Shown piece by piece: positions 25,391 to 34,147 of a stretch of DNA of 64,000 bases. The DNA is from Actinomycetota bacterium. Lineage in GTDB: Bacteria > Actinomycetota > Actinomycetes > S36-B12 > UBA10799. The first letter of the stretch is position 1. Each line of letters starts with the position of its first letter. The stretch covers positions 310,001 to 374,000 of the forward strand of contig JACJWR010000003.1 of the NCBI GenBank assembly GCA_020637055.1, given 5' to 3'. Below the pieces are notes generated by a model, which worked only from the letters and a program-made list of their open reading frames with translations, was not told the DNA's origin and did no database searches. The translations under genes and the position numbers were made by a program.

Positions 25391-26422
25391 ATGCCACGTA
25401 TCTCTCGAATCCTCGGCCGCGACATGGCCGTCGACCTGGGCACCGCCACCACGGTGGTCTACGCGAGGCGGGAAGGAATTGTCCTCGACGAACCGAGTGT
25501 GGTGTGTATCAACACGTCCTCCGGTGACATCGTGGCGGTCGGTACCGAGGCCAAGGTCATGGAGGGACGGACGCCGGAGGCGGTGACCGTGGTTCGCCCC
25601 ATGCAAGAGGGCGTGATCGCCGACTTCGAGATCACCGAGCGGATGCTGCGCTACTTCATCCACCAAGTCCACGCCAGCGGCCTGTTCGCCCGACCCCGGT
25701 TGCTGATCTGCGTGCCCGGCGCCATCACCGATGTCGAACAGCGGGCCGTGCGCGACGCGGGCTACGCCGCCGGCGCGCGCAAAGTCTTCCTCATCGAAGA
25801 GCCGATGGCGGCCGCGATCGGAGCGGACCTGCCGGTGCACGATCCGGTGGGGTCGATGATCGTCGACATCGGTGGCGGGACCACCGAGGTAGCCGTGCTC
25901 AGCGCCGGCGGCATCGTGGCGAGCAAGTCGGTACGGGTGGGTGGCGACGCTCTTGATGCGGAGATCATCGACTACCTGAGACGCGAGTTCAGCCTGGTGG
26001 TCGGACAGCGCACGGCCGAACGCCTCAAGTGTGAGATCGGCTCCGCTTTCCCGACCCGGGAACGCACCCATGCCCAGGTCCGTGGGCGTGACCTCGTCGA
26101 CGGGTTGCCGAAGAGTGTCATAGTTCACTCGGAGGACCTGCGCCGGGCCCTCGACGCACCCATCGAGCGTATCGTTGCCACCGTGCGATCGGTCTTGGAT
26201 CGCACCCCGCCCGAGCTGGGTGTGGACTTGTTGGAACGGGGGATCGTGTTGGCCGGTGGCGGCGCCCAACTGCCGGGTCTCGCGGAGCGCCTTTCGCATG
26301 CCACGGGCATGACCGTCACGGTCGCCGACGACCCCCGTCATTGCGTGGCTCGGGGTACCGGCAAGGTGCTCGAACAGTTTGAGGCGTTGCGAGATGTGCT
26401 CGTGGCGGAACCACGGCAGTAG
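25391..26422 (+). CDS. mreB: Rod shape-determining protein MreB
   Basis: A 343-residue actin-like ATPase that forms membrane-bound filaments guiding lateral wall synthesis. Phosphate loops DLGTATTVVY (phosphate 1) and MIVDIGGGTTEVAVLS (phosphate 2) are present, and the adenosine motif IVLAGGGAQLPGL is near the C-terminus. The DIGGGTTEVAV signature separates it from FtsA and DnaK. First gene of an mreB-mreC-mreD-mrdA-rodA operon. Confidence 0.95.
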   Translation: MPRISRILGRDMAVDLGTATTVVYARREGIVLDEPSVVCINTSSGDIVAVGTEAKVMEGRTPEAVTVVRPMQEGVIADFEITERMLRYFIHQVHASGLFARPRLLICVPGAITDVEQRAVRDAGYAAGARKVFLIEEPMAAAIGADLPVHDPVGSMIVDIGGGTTEVAVLSAGGIVASKSVRVGGDALDAEIIDYLRREFSLVVGQRTAERLKCEIGSAFPTRERTHAQVRGRDLVDGLPKSVIVHSEDLRRALDAPIERIVATVRSVLDRTPPELGVDLLERGIVLAGGGAQLPGLAERLSHATGMTVTVADDPRHCVARGTGKVLEQFEALRDVLVAEPRQ

Positions 26423-26486
26423 GCATCTGCGTCGTTTACTTGTAGGTGTCCACCTTCTCGTCGAGCGGTAACTGGAGGGATTTGTC

Positions 26487-27431
26487 ATGGCAAGTCGCAA
26501 GCGGGGCGCCGTGGTGGTGCTCGGGGCGACCGGCCTGACCCTGATCCTGCTGGACCTGGTGGGTGGGCAGGTTCCGGACACGATTCGCAACGTCGGGGCG
26601 TCCGCACTTTCCCCCTTGCAGACGGTTTCCGGCGCCATCGCCGCCCCCGCGGTCGGTTGGATCGAGGCGACGGGCAACTTCGCCAGCGGTGAGATCCGGG
26701 CCGCCGATTGGCAGGAGCAGGCCCCGGCGATCACCCAAGTCCGGGGCGATCAACGCACGGCGGAACTGGACCAACTGCTCGGACTGCTCAACACCGCGGA
26801 CCTCACCGTGGTGCCCGGGCGGGTGGTGGCCTACCCGATCATCTCGCTGGACGTGACCAACGTGTTGGTCGACACCGGCACCGACGATGGCGTGGACGCC
26901 GACCGGGCTGTGATCAGCGGTCAGGGTCTGGTGGGGCGAACCACTGCCGTGACCCCGGGAACCGCTGAGGTGAAGTTGCTGTCCGCGCCCGACTCGGCGG
27001 TGGGCGGCCGAATCCTGCGCACGGGTCAGGCGTGTGTGGTGGTGGGCACCGGGGATCCCAACTTCTTGTCGGTGCGCGTGCTGGATCCGCTGGCCGACGT
27101 GCAGATCGGTGACTCGGTGATCGCCTTCGGATCCAAAGACGGCCGACCGTTCCCGCCGGATCTGCCGATCGGAGTGGTCAGTGCGATCGACGACGATGGC
27201 GCCGGCGGGCGGCTGATTCGACTCGAACCGGCCGCCAACCTGACCGGCTTGGATCTGGTCGGAGTCATCGTGAGCCAGGGTGATCGCGCGGCTCGGGCAC
27301 CGATCGCACCCGAGCCGGTGGTCCCCGAGGAGCCTGAGGTGTACGTCGAACCCATCCCCGATCCAGGATTTGTGGGCGATCAATTCGGGTTCACCGGTGC
27401 TGCGGCCGAACAGCCTGGGGTGGTCCAATGA
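26487..27431 (+). CDS. mreC: Rod shape-determining protein MreC
   Basis: A 314-residue bitopic membrane protein. An N-terminal helix (about residues 7-27) is followed by a short helical region and the two beta-barrel domains (VPGRVVAYPIISLDVTNVLVDTGTDDGVDADRAVIS; ISVRVLD-like strands near 195-230) typical of MreC. The C-terminal 40 residues are Pro/Glu-rich and probably disordered outside the cell. GGAGGG precedes the ATG. The stop overlaps the mreD start by four bases. Confidence 0.93.
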   Translation: MASRKRGAVVVLGATGLTLILLDLVGGQVPDTIRNVGASALSPLQTVSGAIAAPAVGWIEATGNFASGEIRAADWQEQAPAITQVRGDQRTAELDQLLGLLNTADLTVVPGRVVAYPIISLDVTNVLVDTGTDDGVDADRAVISGQGLVGRTTAVTPGTAEVKLLSAPDSAVGGRILRTGQACVVVGTGDPNFLSVRVLDPLADVQIGDSVIAFGSKDGRPFPPDLPIGVVSAIDDDGAGGRLIRLEPAANLTGLDLVGVIVSQGDRAARAPIAPEPVVPEEPEVYVEPIPDPGFVGDQFGFTGAAAEQPGVVQ

Positions 27432-27937
27432 GGTGGCGCGCACGCACGGTGGCATGGATCGCCGTGATCTTGGCGGTGCTGCTGCAGGGCGCATTCGTCA
27501 CTCGACTCGGAATCCCGTTCCAGCTCACCCCGGTCGTGGTGGTTGTCGCTGCCATGCGGATGACCCGCAATGAAGCCGCACTGCTGGGTTTCGGTGCGGG
27601 CCTGCTGCTTGACATCGCACCGCCGGCCAGCGGGGTGCTGGGTGCCCAGGCCTTCGTTTTGTGCCTGGCCGCCTACTTCGCCTCGGCCAACCAACACCTT
27701 GTGCCCCATGTCTGGTGGGCGCGAGCCTTGTTCGCGGCCGGACTCTCGACGCTCGCCCAAGCGCTCGTGCTGGTGATCCAGTTGCTCGCCGGGCAGCCGT
27801 TGCCCCTGGGCGTCGGGACCGGAATGTCGATCGTGTGGCAGTTCGCGATCGGGCTCTTGCTGTCGCTGGCGTTGTGGCCGGCCTCGAAGGCCACCATGGG
27901 TCCGCAGCCGAGACGGCGGATGGGGGTGGCGCCGTGA
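27428..27937 (+). CDS. mreD: Rod shape-determining protein MreD
   Basis: A 169-residue hydrophobic protein with five or six helices. It starts at an ATG overlapping the mreC stop and ends in a GTGA overlap with mrdA, so four consecutive genes from mreC to rodA are translationally coupled. The LTPVVVVVAAMRMTRNEAALLGFGAGLLLD region is typical of MreD. It links MreC to the elongation machinery. Confidence 0.9.
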   Translation: MRWRARTVAWIAVILAVLLQGAFVTRLGIPFQLTPVVVVVAAMRMTRNEAALLGFGAGLLLDIAPPASGVLGAQAFVLCLAAYFASANQHLVPHVWWARALFAAGLSTLAQALVLVIQLLAGQPLPLGVGTGMSIVWQFAIGLLLSLALWPASKATMGPQPRRRMGVAP

Positions 27938-30102
27938 CCGACGAACCGGCAGAGGCGAACGAGTCACCGCAGCGTTCGGAGATCGTGGACGACGGGCGGG
28001 AAACCCGCGAGACTGCGGTCGCGTGGGGAATGCGTCGCCCACGCGGGCGGGTGACCCCACGGTCTCGCTGGCGGCTGATCGTGCTGCAGGTCCTGGTGAT
28101 CTCCCTGGTTGCCACCCTGCTCGGACGACTTGCCTGGATGCAGGTGGACGAAGGCGGGCAAGCCGCCGCAGCCGTCGACTCCCGCGTGCGAGACATCGCC
28201 GTACCGGCCCCCCGCGGATTGATCTACGACCAGGCGGGTCGGGTGCTGAGCACGAATCGACCGGCCACGGACGTGCTGGTGGACCGTGCCGTGCTCGCCA
28301 GCCAGCCGGACCGTGGTGCCAGCGTGGTCAACACGATCGCCGACTTCACCGGAACGCCGGCCGCGACCATTCTCGGACGGATGATCTCCTGCAGCGAACC
28401 GAACGCCGGTACCGAGTGCTTCACCGGTGGACCGTACGAGCCGGCTCCGGTGGCGCTGGACGTCAGCGTCGAATCGGTCATGGACCTGATCGAGAACCCG
28501 AGTCGCTACCCCGGTATCTCCGTGCGAACCCGAGCCGTCCGCGACTACAACCACGATCCGGGTGCCAACGCGGCCCACATCCTCGGCTATCTGGGAAGCC
28601 CCACCCAGTCCGAGGTCGAATCCGACCCCACCCTGCACGGTGGTTCCCTGATCGGTCGGGGTGGAATCGAATCCGCCTACGACGACTACCTTCGCGGCCA
28701 GGACGGCATCCAGCGCATCTCACTGGATCGGACCGGAATCACCGGCGATCTGCTGTCGGAGACGACCCCGGTGACAGGCGCCAGCGTGGTCTCCACCATC
28801 GACGCGCAACTCCAGGCCACGGTGGAGAAGGAACTCGCCGATGCCGTGAACGTCGCCCGGTACCGCGGCTACCCGGCCGACTCCGGCGCGGCGGTGGTGC
28901 TAGACGTGACCAACGGCGACGTGCTGGCGGCGGCTTCCTACCCCACCTTCGATCGGCAGGTGTTCGAAGCTGGCCTGACCGACGAGGAATACGCCGTACT
29001 CACCGGCGACGACCAACCGCTGCTGGACCGGGTCATCCAAGCCGAACTCGCGCCGGCCTCGACCTTCAAGGTCGTCACCGCCACGGCGGCGGCGAACTCC
29101 GGCTACTCGCTGGATGGGATCTACCCTTGCCCGCCGGCCTACAACGTGGGCAATCAGGCGTTCACGAACTATGAGTCGGCGCCCTACCCGCCGTTGACGA
29201 TCGCCGAAGCGCTGGTCGTGTCCTGCAACACGGTCTTCTACAAATTCGCCGCCGAGATGTATGCCGCAGACGGCGGCCTGGAGGCCAAGCCGGACGCCGT
29301 CGAGGCGGTGGCCAACACCGCCAAGGCCTTCGGATTCGGCTCGTTGACCGGTGTCGATCTGCCCGGGGAGTCCCCGGGACGGGTCACCGATCGGGCACGC
29401 AAACTCTCCGACTACGAGGAACTCTCCGCGGCCTATTGCGAACGCGCCGAGAACGGGTACCCGGAAGAACCAGACCCCGCGCTCGCCGAGTTGTACCGGC
29501 AATATGCCGAGGAGTACTGCCGGGACGGCGACACCTACCGGGTGGGTGACGCCATCAACCAATCCGTGGGCCAGGGCGACATCCTCGTCACTCCGCTCCA
29601 GTTGGCGCGCGCCTACGCGGCCGTCGGCAACGGCGGCACGCTCTACGCACCGCATCTGGTGAAGGGCATCGTCGGTCCCGACGGCAAGGTGATCGAGGAG
29701 ACCGAACCCGAGGTGGTGGGCACGCTGCCGGATTCCCCGGAGGTGCTGGCCTACATCCAAAGCGCGTTGCGAGACGTTCCGGTCCGCGGTACCGCCTCGA
29801 GCGCCTTCGCCGGTTTTCCGCTGAACGACATTCCGGTGGCCGCGAAAACCGGAACGGCCGAGGTCGCGAACAAGGAGACCACCTCCCTGTTCGCCTCCTA
29901 TGCACCCGCCGACGACCCCAAGTACGCGGTCGTCGTGATCATCACCCAAGCGGGCGTCGGTGGTGAATTGAGCGCACCTGCCGCGCGGAAGATCTACGAC
30001 GCGATCTTCGGCGTGGTCGATGGCCAAGCCGATCCGAGTCGCAGCGTCCTGGTCGGCGGGGCCCCGGAGGCGGGTCTGCCGGCGGCGGTGGTGCAGCCGT
30101 GA
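27934..30102 (+). CDS. mrdA: Penicillin-binding protein 2 (elongation transpeptidase)
   Basis: A 722-residue class B PBP. A cytoplasmic N-terminus of about 45 residues precedes one membrane helix (about 48-68). The transpeptidase motifs are Ser376-x-x-Lys379 in APASTFK, SCN at 430-432, and Lys638-Thr-Gly in AKTGTAE. The pedestal domain has the R1 box PAPRGLIYDQAGRVL. It cross-links peptidoglycan together with the glycosyltransferase RodA encoded by the next gene, which overlaps it by four bases. An insert with several cysteines (around residues 505-530) lies after SPGRVTDRAR. Confidence 0.94.
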   Translation: MTDEPAEANESPQRSEIVDDGRETRETAVAWGMRRPRGRVTPRSRWRLIVLQVLVISLVATLLGRLAWMQVDEGGQAAAAVDSRVRDIAVPAPRGLIYDQAGRVLSTNRPATDVLVDRAVLASQPDRGASVVNTIADFTGTPAATILGRMISCSEPNAGTECFTGGPYEPAPVALDVSVESVMDLIENPSRYPGISVRTRAVRDYNHDPGANAAHILGYLGSPTQSEVESDPTLHGGSLIGRGGIESAYDDYLRGQDGIQRISLDRTGITGDLLSETTPVTGASVVSTIDAQLQATVEKELADAVNVARYRGYPADSGAAVVLDVTNGDVLAAASYPTFDRQVFEAGLTDEEYAVLTGDDQPLLDRVIQAELAPASTFKVVTATAAANSGYSLDGIYPCPPAYNVGNQAFTNYESAPYPPLTIAEALVVSCNTVFYKFAAEMYAADGGLEAKPDAVEAVANTAKAFGFGSLTGVDLPGESPGRVTDRARKLSDYEELSAAYCERAENGYPEEPDPALAELYRQYAEEYCRDGDTYRVGDAINQSVGQGDILVTPLQLARAYAAVGNGGTLYAPHLVKGIVGPDGKVIEETEPEVVGTLPDSPEVLAYIQSALRDVPVRGTASSAFAGFPLNDIPVAAKTGTAEVANKETTSLFASYAPADDPKYAVVVIITQAGVGGELSAPAARKIYDAIFGVVDGQADPSRSVLVGGAPEAGLPAAVVQP

Positions 30103-31289
30103 CGGTGACGACTACGGCGCCGGCGCCGCAGCGTCCGGTCACCCGCCTGAAACTGGCCAACGACGTCAAGCGCACCGACTTCGTGCTGGTCGGCGCCGCG
30201 CTGCTGTTGTCGATCATCGGGGCCGCTCTGATCTTCTCGGCCACCCGGGGCAAGTTGATCGCCGCCGATCAGGATCCTCGCCTCTTCCTCGACAAGCAGA
30301 TGATCAATATCGTCATCGGCATCATCCTCGGGTGGGCGGTGAGTTCGGTCGGCTACCGCACCCTGCGGGCGTCGGCGTGGTGGGTCTACGGCGCGGCACT
30401 GCTGTTGTTGCTGCTGGTGTTGACTCCGGCCGGGACAACGCTGAACGGGATCCAGGCGTGGATCACGCTGCCGGCGGGATTCTCGCTGCAGCCGAGCGAA
30501 TTGGCCAAGGTGGCGGTGATCCTGGCCGTCGCCTTGGTGCTCACCCAACTCGGGCCCAGCGGAGCAGCCGACGCCGATGTCCGACCACGCCTGAGGTACG
30601 TGCTGCTGGCCTTGATCATCGCCGGGGTCCCGGTGCTGCTGATCATGATGCAGCCGGATCTCGGCACCGCGCTGGTGATCGTGGCCACCGTCTTCGGCAT
30701 GCTCGCGGTCTCGGGAGTGTCCTCTTATGTGCTGTGGGGCATGGTCGCCCTGGCCGGTCTCGCCGCGTACGGCGTGGTGCAGCTGGGGATGCTCGACGAG
30801 TACCAGATCGACCGCCTGCTCATCTTCATGGATCCGGAGGCGGATCCGCTCGGCGCCGGATACAACACTCGGATGGCACGCCTCGCGATCGCCGGTGGCG
30901 GCGTGTTCGGGTACGGACTGTTCAACGGCCCCACCACGCAGGGCGGGTTCGTCCCCTACCAGCAAACCGACTTCATCTTCTCCGCCGCCGGTGAGGAGCT
31001 GGGGCTGATCGGCGCCGGGGTGATCATCCTGCTGGTGGGGGTGATCCTCTGGCGAGGTGTGCGGATCGCGCTGGCCGCGCCGGATCGCTACGGTCGCGTG
31101 ATGGCGGCGGGGGTTGTCATCTGGCTGGCGGTGCAGTCCTTCGAGAACATCGGGATGAACCTGGGGATCATGCCGGTCACCGGTGTGCCGCTGCCGTTCG
31201 TGTCGTACGGCGGATCGTCGATGTTCGCCCTGTGGATCGGGGTCGGGCTACTCACCAGCGTTCACCTGCGCAGCGTCAGGCAACGCTGA
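30099..31289 (+). CDS. rodA: Peptidoglycan glycosyltransferase RodA (SEDS family)
   Basis: A 396-residue protein with about ten membrane helices. The SEDS features WITLPAGFSLQPSELAKVA, MQPDLGTALV, the GYNTRMARLAIAGGGVFGYGLFNGP loop, TDFIFSAAGEELG and the final PLPFVSYGGSSM are intact. It polymerises lipid II for cell elongation in complex with PBP2. Last gene of the shape operon; a leaderless gene follows. Confidence 0.95.
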   Translation: MTVTTTAPAPQRPVTRLKLANDVKRTDFVLVGAALLLSIIGAALIFSATRGKLIAADQDPRLFLDKQMINIVIGIILGWAVSSVGYRTLRASAWWVYGAALLLLLLVLTPAGTTLNGIQAWITLPAGFSLQPSELAKVAVILAVALVLTQLGPSGAADADVRPRLRYVLLALIIAGVPVLLIMMQPDLGTALVIVATVFGMLAVSGVSSYVLWGMVALAGLAAYGVVQLGMLDEYQIDRLLIFMDPEADPLGAGYNTRMARLAIAGGGVFGYGLFNGPTTQGGFVPYQQTDFIFSAAGEELGLIGAGVIILLVGVILWRGVRIALAAPDRYGRVMAAGVVIWLAVQSFENIGMNLGIMPVTGVPLPFVSYGGSSMFALWIGVGLLTSVHLRSVRQR

Positions 31290-31327
31290 GCATCGCCGGT
31301 GCACGGTCGATGACGACCAACACCTCG

Positions 31328-31339
31328 TACCCTTGACCC
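31328..31339 (+). promoter_or_regulatory. Putative leaderless promoter (-10 TACCCT) of the radical SAM gene
   Basis: TACCCT at 31328-31333, six bases, then ATG 31340; no Shine-Dalgarno is present. Confidence 0.5.
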
Positions 31340-33289
31340 ATGCCGGTTACCGATCTGTTCGACGAACTCGAGCACGTCCTGCCGCTGGTCTCCAAGCCGA
31401 TCCAGTACGTGGGCGGCGAACTCAACGCGGTGGTCAAGGACTGGGATGACGTTGCGGTCCGCTGGGCCCTGATGTATCCCGACGCCTACGAAGTGGGCGC
31501 GCCCAATCAAGGGGTGCAGATCCTCTACGAAGTGCTCAACGAACGGGCCGACACCCTGTGCGAGCGCACCTACGCGGTGTGGCCGGACATGGAAGCGCTG
31601 ATGCGGGAACGGCGGATACCGGCCTTCACCGTCGATGCGCACCGTCCGGTCTCCGAGTTCGACCTGCTCGGGGTGTCCTTCGCCACCGAACTGGGCTACA
31701 CGAACCTGCTCACCACACTCGACCTGGCCGGAATCGAACGGCGCGCGGTGGACCGGGAGTCCGAACCGCTGGTGATCGCCGGCGGCCACGCGGCGTTCAA
31801 CCCCGAGCCGATCGCCGACTTCATCGATGCCGCCGTCCTCGGTGACGGGGAGGAAGCGGTACTCGCGATCACGGACGTGATGGCCGCGTGGAAATCCGAG
31901 GGGAGTCCGGGCGGTCGAGCGGAGATCCTGCTTCGACTGGCCAAACAGTGCAGCGTCTATGTGCCGGGTTTCTACGACGTCGAATACCTGCCCGATGGGC
32001 GAATCCGACGAGTGGTGCCGAACCGCCCCGGCGTGCCGTGGCGGGTGGCCAAATACACCGTGTCCGACCTCGACGAGTGGCCCTACCCGAAGGCGCCGCT
32101 GGTGCCGCTGGCCGAGACCGTGCACGAACGTGCCAGCGTGGAGATTTTCCGCGGGTGCACCCGGGGCTGCCGGTTCTGCCAAGCCGGCATGATCACCAGG
32201 CCGGTTCGGGAACGGTCGGTGACCACCGTCGCCGAAGTGGTCACCAATTCGGTTCAGCGCACCGGTTTCGAAGAAGTCGGCCTGCTCAGCCTGTCGAGTG
32301 CGGACCACTCGGAGATCTCCGAGATCGCACGCGGCCTCGCGGATCAGTTCGAAGGCTCGAACACCTCGCTGTCGCTACCGTCCACGCGGGTCGACGCGTT
32401 CAACATCGAACTCGCCAACGAGCTGTCCCGCAACGGCCGACGTTCCGGGCTGACGTTCGCCCCGGAAGGCGGCTCGGAGCGGATCCGCAGAGTGATCAAC
32501 AAGATGGTCAGCGAGGAAGATCTGATCCGCACCGTCGCCGCCGCCTACGCGGCCGGTTGGCGACAGGTGAAGCTGTACTTCATGTGTGGCCTGCCGACTG
32601 AGACCGACGAGGATGTGTTGCAGATAGCCCGGCTGGCCCGAGAGGTGATCCGCACCGGTCGCGAAGTATCCGGCCGGCGCGACATCCGCTGCACCGTCTC
32701 GATCGGGGGATTCGTTCCCAAACCCCACACTCCGTTCCAGTGGGCTGCTCAACTCGGCGCCGACGACACGGACGCCAGACTCGCCAAACTCCGTGCCGAG
32801 ATTCGTTCCGATCGGGAAGTGGGCCGCTCCATCGGCTTCCGCTACCACGATGGCAAGCCCGGAGTGGTGGAAGGCCTGCTGAGCCGGGGCGATCGCCGGG
32901 TCGGGCGCATCATCGAGCAGGCCTGGCTGGACGGTGGCAGACTCGACGGCTGGAGTGAGCACTTCTCGTACGACAGGTGGATGGCGGCGGCCGAGCGGGC
33001 GCTCGCCGACGAGCCGGTGGACGTTGACTGGTACACCACCCGGGAGCGGGGTGAAGAAGAGGTGCTCCCATGGGACCATCTCGATTCCGGACTCGATCGC
33101 CAGTGGCTCTGGGATGACTGGCAGGACGCCCTCGACGAGGTGGAGGTCGAAGACTGCCGGTGGACTCCCTGCTTCGACTGCGGGGTCTGCGACCAGATGG
33201 GTACCGAGATCCAGACCGGCCCGACCGGTGCGGTACTCGTGCCGGTGCCGCCGTTGCCTTTGATGGCCGAGGTGGCCGCGCGGCGATGA
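31340..33289 (+). CDS. B12-binding-type radical SAM protein, TIGR03960 family
   Basis: A 649-residue protein. An N-terminal B12-binding-like Rossmann part (about residues 40-200, DLLGVSFATELGYTNLL) precedes the radical SAM core with Cys273-x3-Cys277-x2-Cys280 in RGCTRGCRFCQAG, which holds a 4Fe-4S cluster. A C-terminal part has CFDCGVCDQMG, a possible further metal site. The protein is always encoded with the DUF2344 partner that follows (ATGA overlap here), next to rne and the L21/L27 genes. This suggests RNA or ribosome modification, but the reaction is not known to me. Confidence 0.88.
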   Translation: MPVTDLFDELEHVLPLVSKPIQYVGGELNAVVKDWDDVAVRWALMYPDAYEVGAPNQGVQILYEVLNERADTLCERTYAVWPDMEALMRERRIPAFTVDAHRPVSEFDLLGVSFATELGYTNLLTTLDLAGIERRAVDRESEPLVIAGGHAAFNPEPIADFIDAAVLGDGEEAVLAITDVMAAWKSEGSPGGRAEILLRLAKQCSVYVPGFYDVEYLPDGRIRRVVPNRPGVPWRVAKYTVSDLDEWPYPKAPLVPLAETVHERASVEIFRGCTRGCRFCQAGMITRPVRERSVTTVAEVVTNSVQRTGFEEVGLLSLSSADHSEISEIARGLADQFEGSNTSLSLPSTRVDAFNIELANELSRNGRRSGLTFAPEGGSERIRRVINKMVSEEDLIRTVAAAYAAGWRQVKLYFMCGLPTETDEDVLQIARLAREVIRTGREVSGRRDIRCTVSIGGFVPKPHTPFQWAAQLGADDTDARLAKLRAEIRSDREVGRSIGFRYHDGKPGVVEGLLSRGDRRVGRIIEQAWLDGGRLDGWSEHFSYDRWMAAAERALADEPVDVDWYTTRERGEEEVLPWDHLDSGLDRQWLWDDWQDALDEVEVEDCRWTPCFDCGVCDQMGTEIQTGPTGAVLVPVPPLPLMAEVAARR

Positions 33290-34032
33290 GGACACCGGAC
33301 CGCGAGTATGTGGCGCCGGTCGCTCGCTACCGGATTCGATTCGCCAAACGGGGGCGGATGCGCTTCGCAAGTCATCGGGATTTCCAGCGGGTGTTCGAGC
33401 GGGCACTTCGCCGAGCAGGCGTGCCGATGGCCTATTCGGCCGGATTCAGCCCGCACCCGAAGATCTCCTACGCGAACGCTGTGGCGACTGGTGCCGCCAG
33501 CGAGGCCGAATACGTCGAGATCGGCACCGCGGCAGCCTTGGATCCGACGGTCCTGCAGCAGGCGCTCGATGCCTCGCTACCCTCCGGTTTCGACGTGCTC
33601 GATGTGGTCACCGCACGCACCGGACACTTCGTCGACCGGCTCGAAGGGTCGGTGTGGCGCATCCGCTTGCCGCAGGTCTCCGAATCCGACCTGGCGGACG
33701 CCGTGGCCGCACTGCTTGCCGAGACGCACGTCGAAGTTGAGCGGATGACGAAGAAGGGCGCGCGCAGGTTCGACGTGCGTGCCGATCTTCTCAGTGTCGA
33801 GTGCGGCACCGACGAATCCGGGTGTGCGATACTGACCCTGGTTGTACGACATGCGGTTCCCGTCGTTCGACCGGACGATGTTCTTGCGGGTCTGCGGCAA
33901 GTTGCCTCCCTCGCGACGCCGTCACCTCCTGTGGTGACGCGCATGGCGCAGGGGCCACTCACCGCGGACGGACGCGGCGTCACCGACCCCTTCGGGCCGG
34001 ATCGTGAGGAATCGGCGCGGGCACCTGCCTAG
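33286..34032 (+). CDS. TIGR03936/DUF2344 protein, radical SAM partner
   Basis: A 248-residue protein from the ATG overlapping the radical SAM stop. The start VARYRIRFAKRGRMRFASHRDFQRVFERALRRAGVPMAYSAGFSPHPKISYA is the DUF2344 signature. In many bacteria this domain is fused to or adjacent to the TIGR03960 radical SAM protein, so the two presumably act as one unit. No catalytic motif is obvious. rne follows 115 bases downstream. Confidence 0.88.
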   Translation: MRTPDREYVAPVARYRIRFAKRGRMRFASHRDFQRVFERALRRAGVPMAYSAGFSPHPKISYANAVATGAASEAEYVEIGTAAALDPTVLQQALDASLPSGFDVLDVVTARTGHFVDRLEGSVWRIRLPQVSESDLADAVAALLAETHVEVERMTKKGARRFDVRADLLSVECGTDESGCAILTLVVRHAVPVVRPDDVLAGLRQVASLATPSPPVVTRMAQGPLTADGRGVTDPFGPDREESARAPA

Positions 34033-34147
34033 GTTCCCGCACACAGGCTTGGTCATGCGGGTACCCGTGTGGCACATGAGACAGACCCGATGAGCCGCTG
34101 CGGCGTTCACCACGCCAGCGCCCGCGGGTCGAGAGGGGCGTTGCCCG

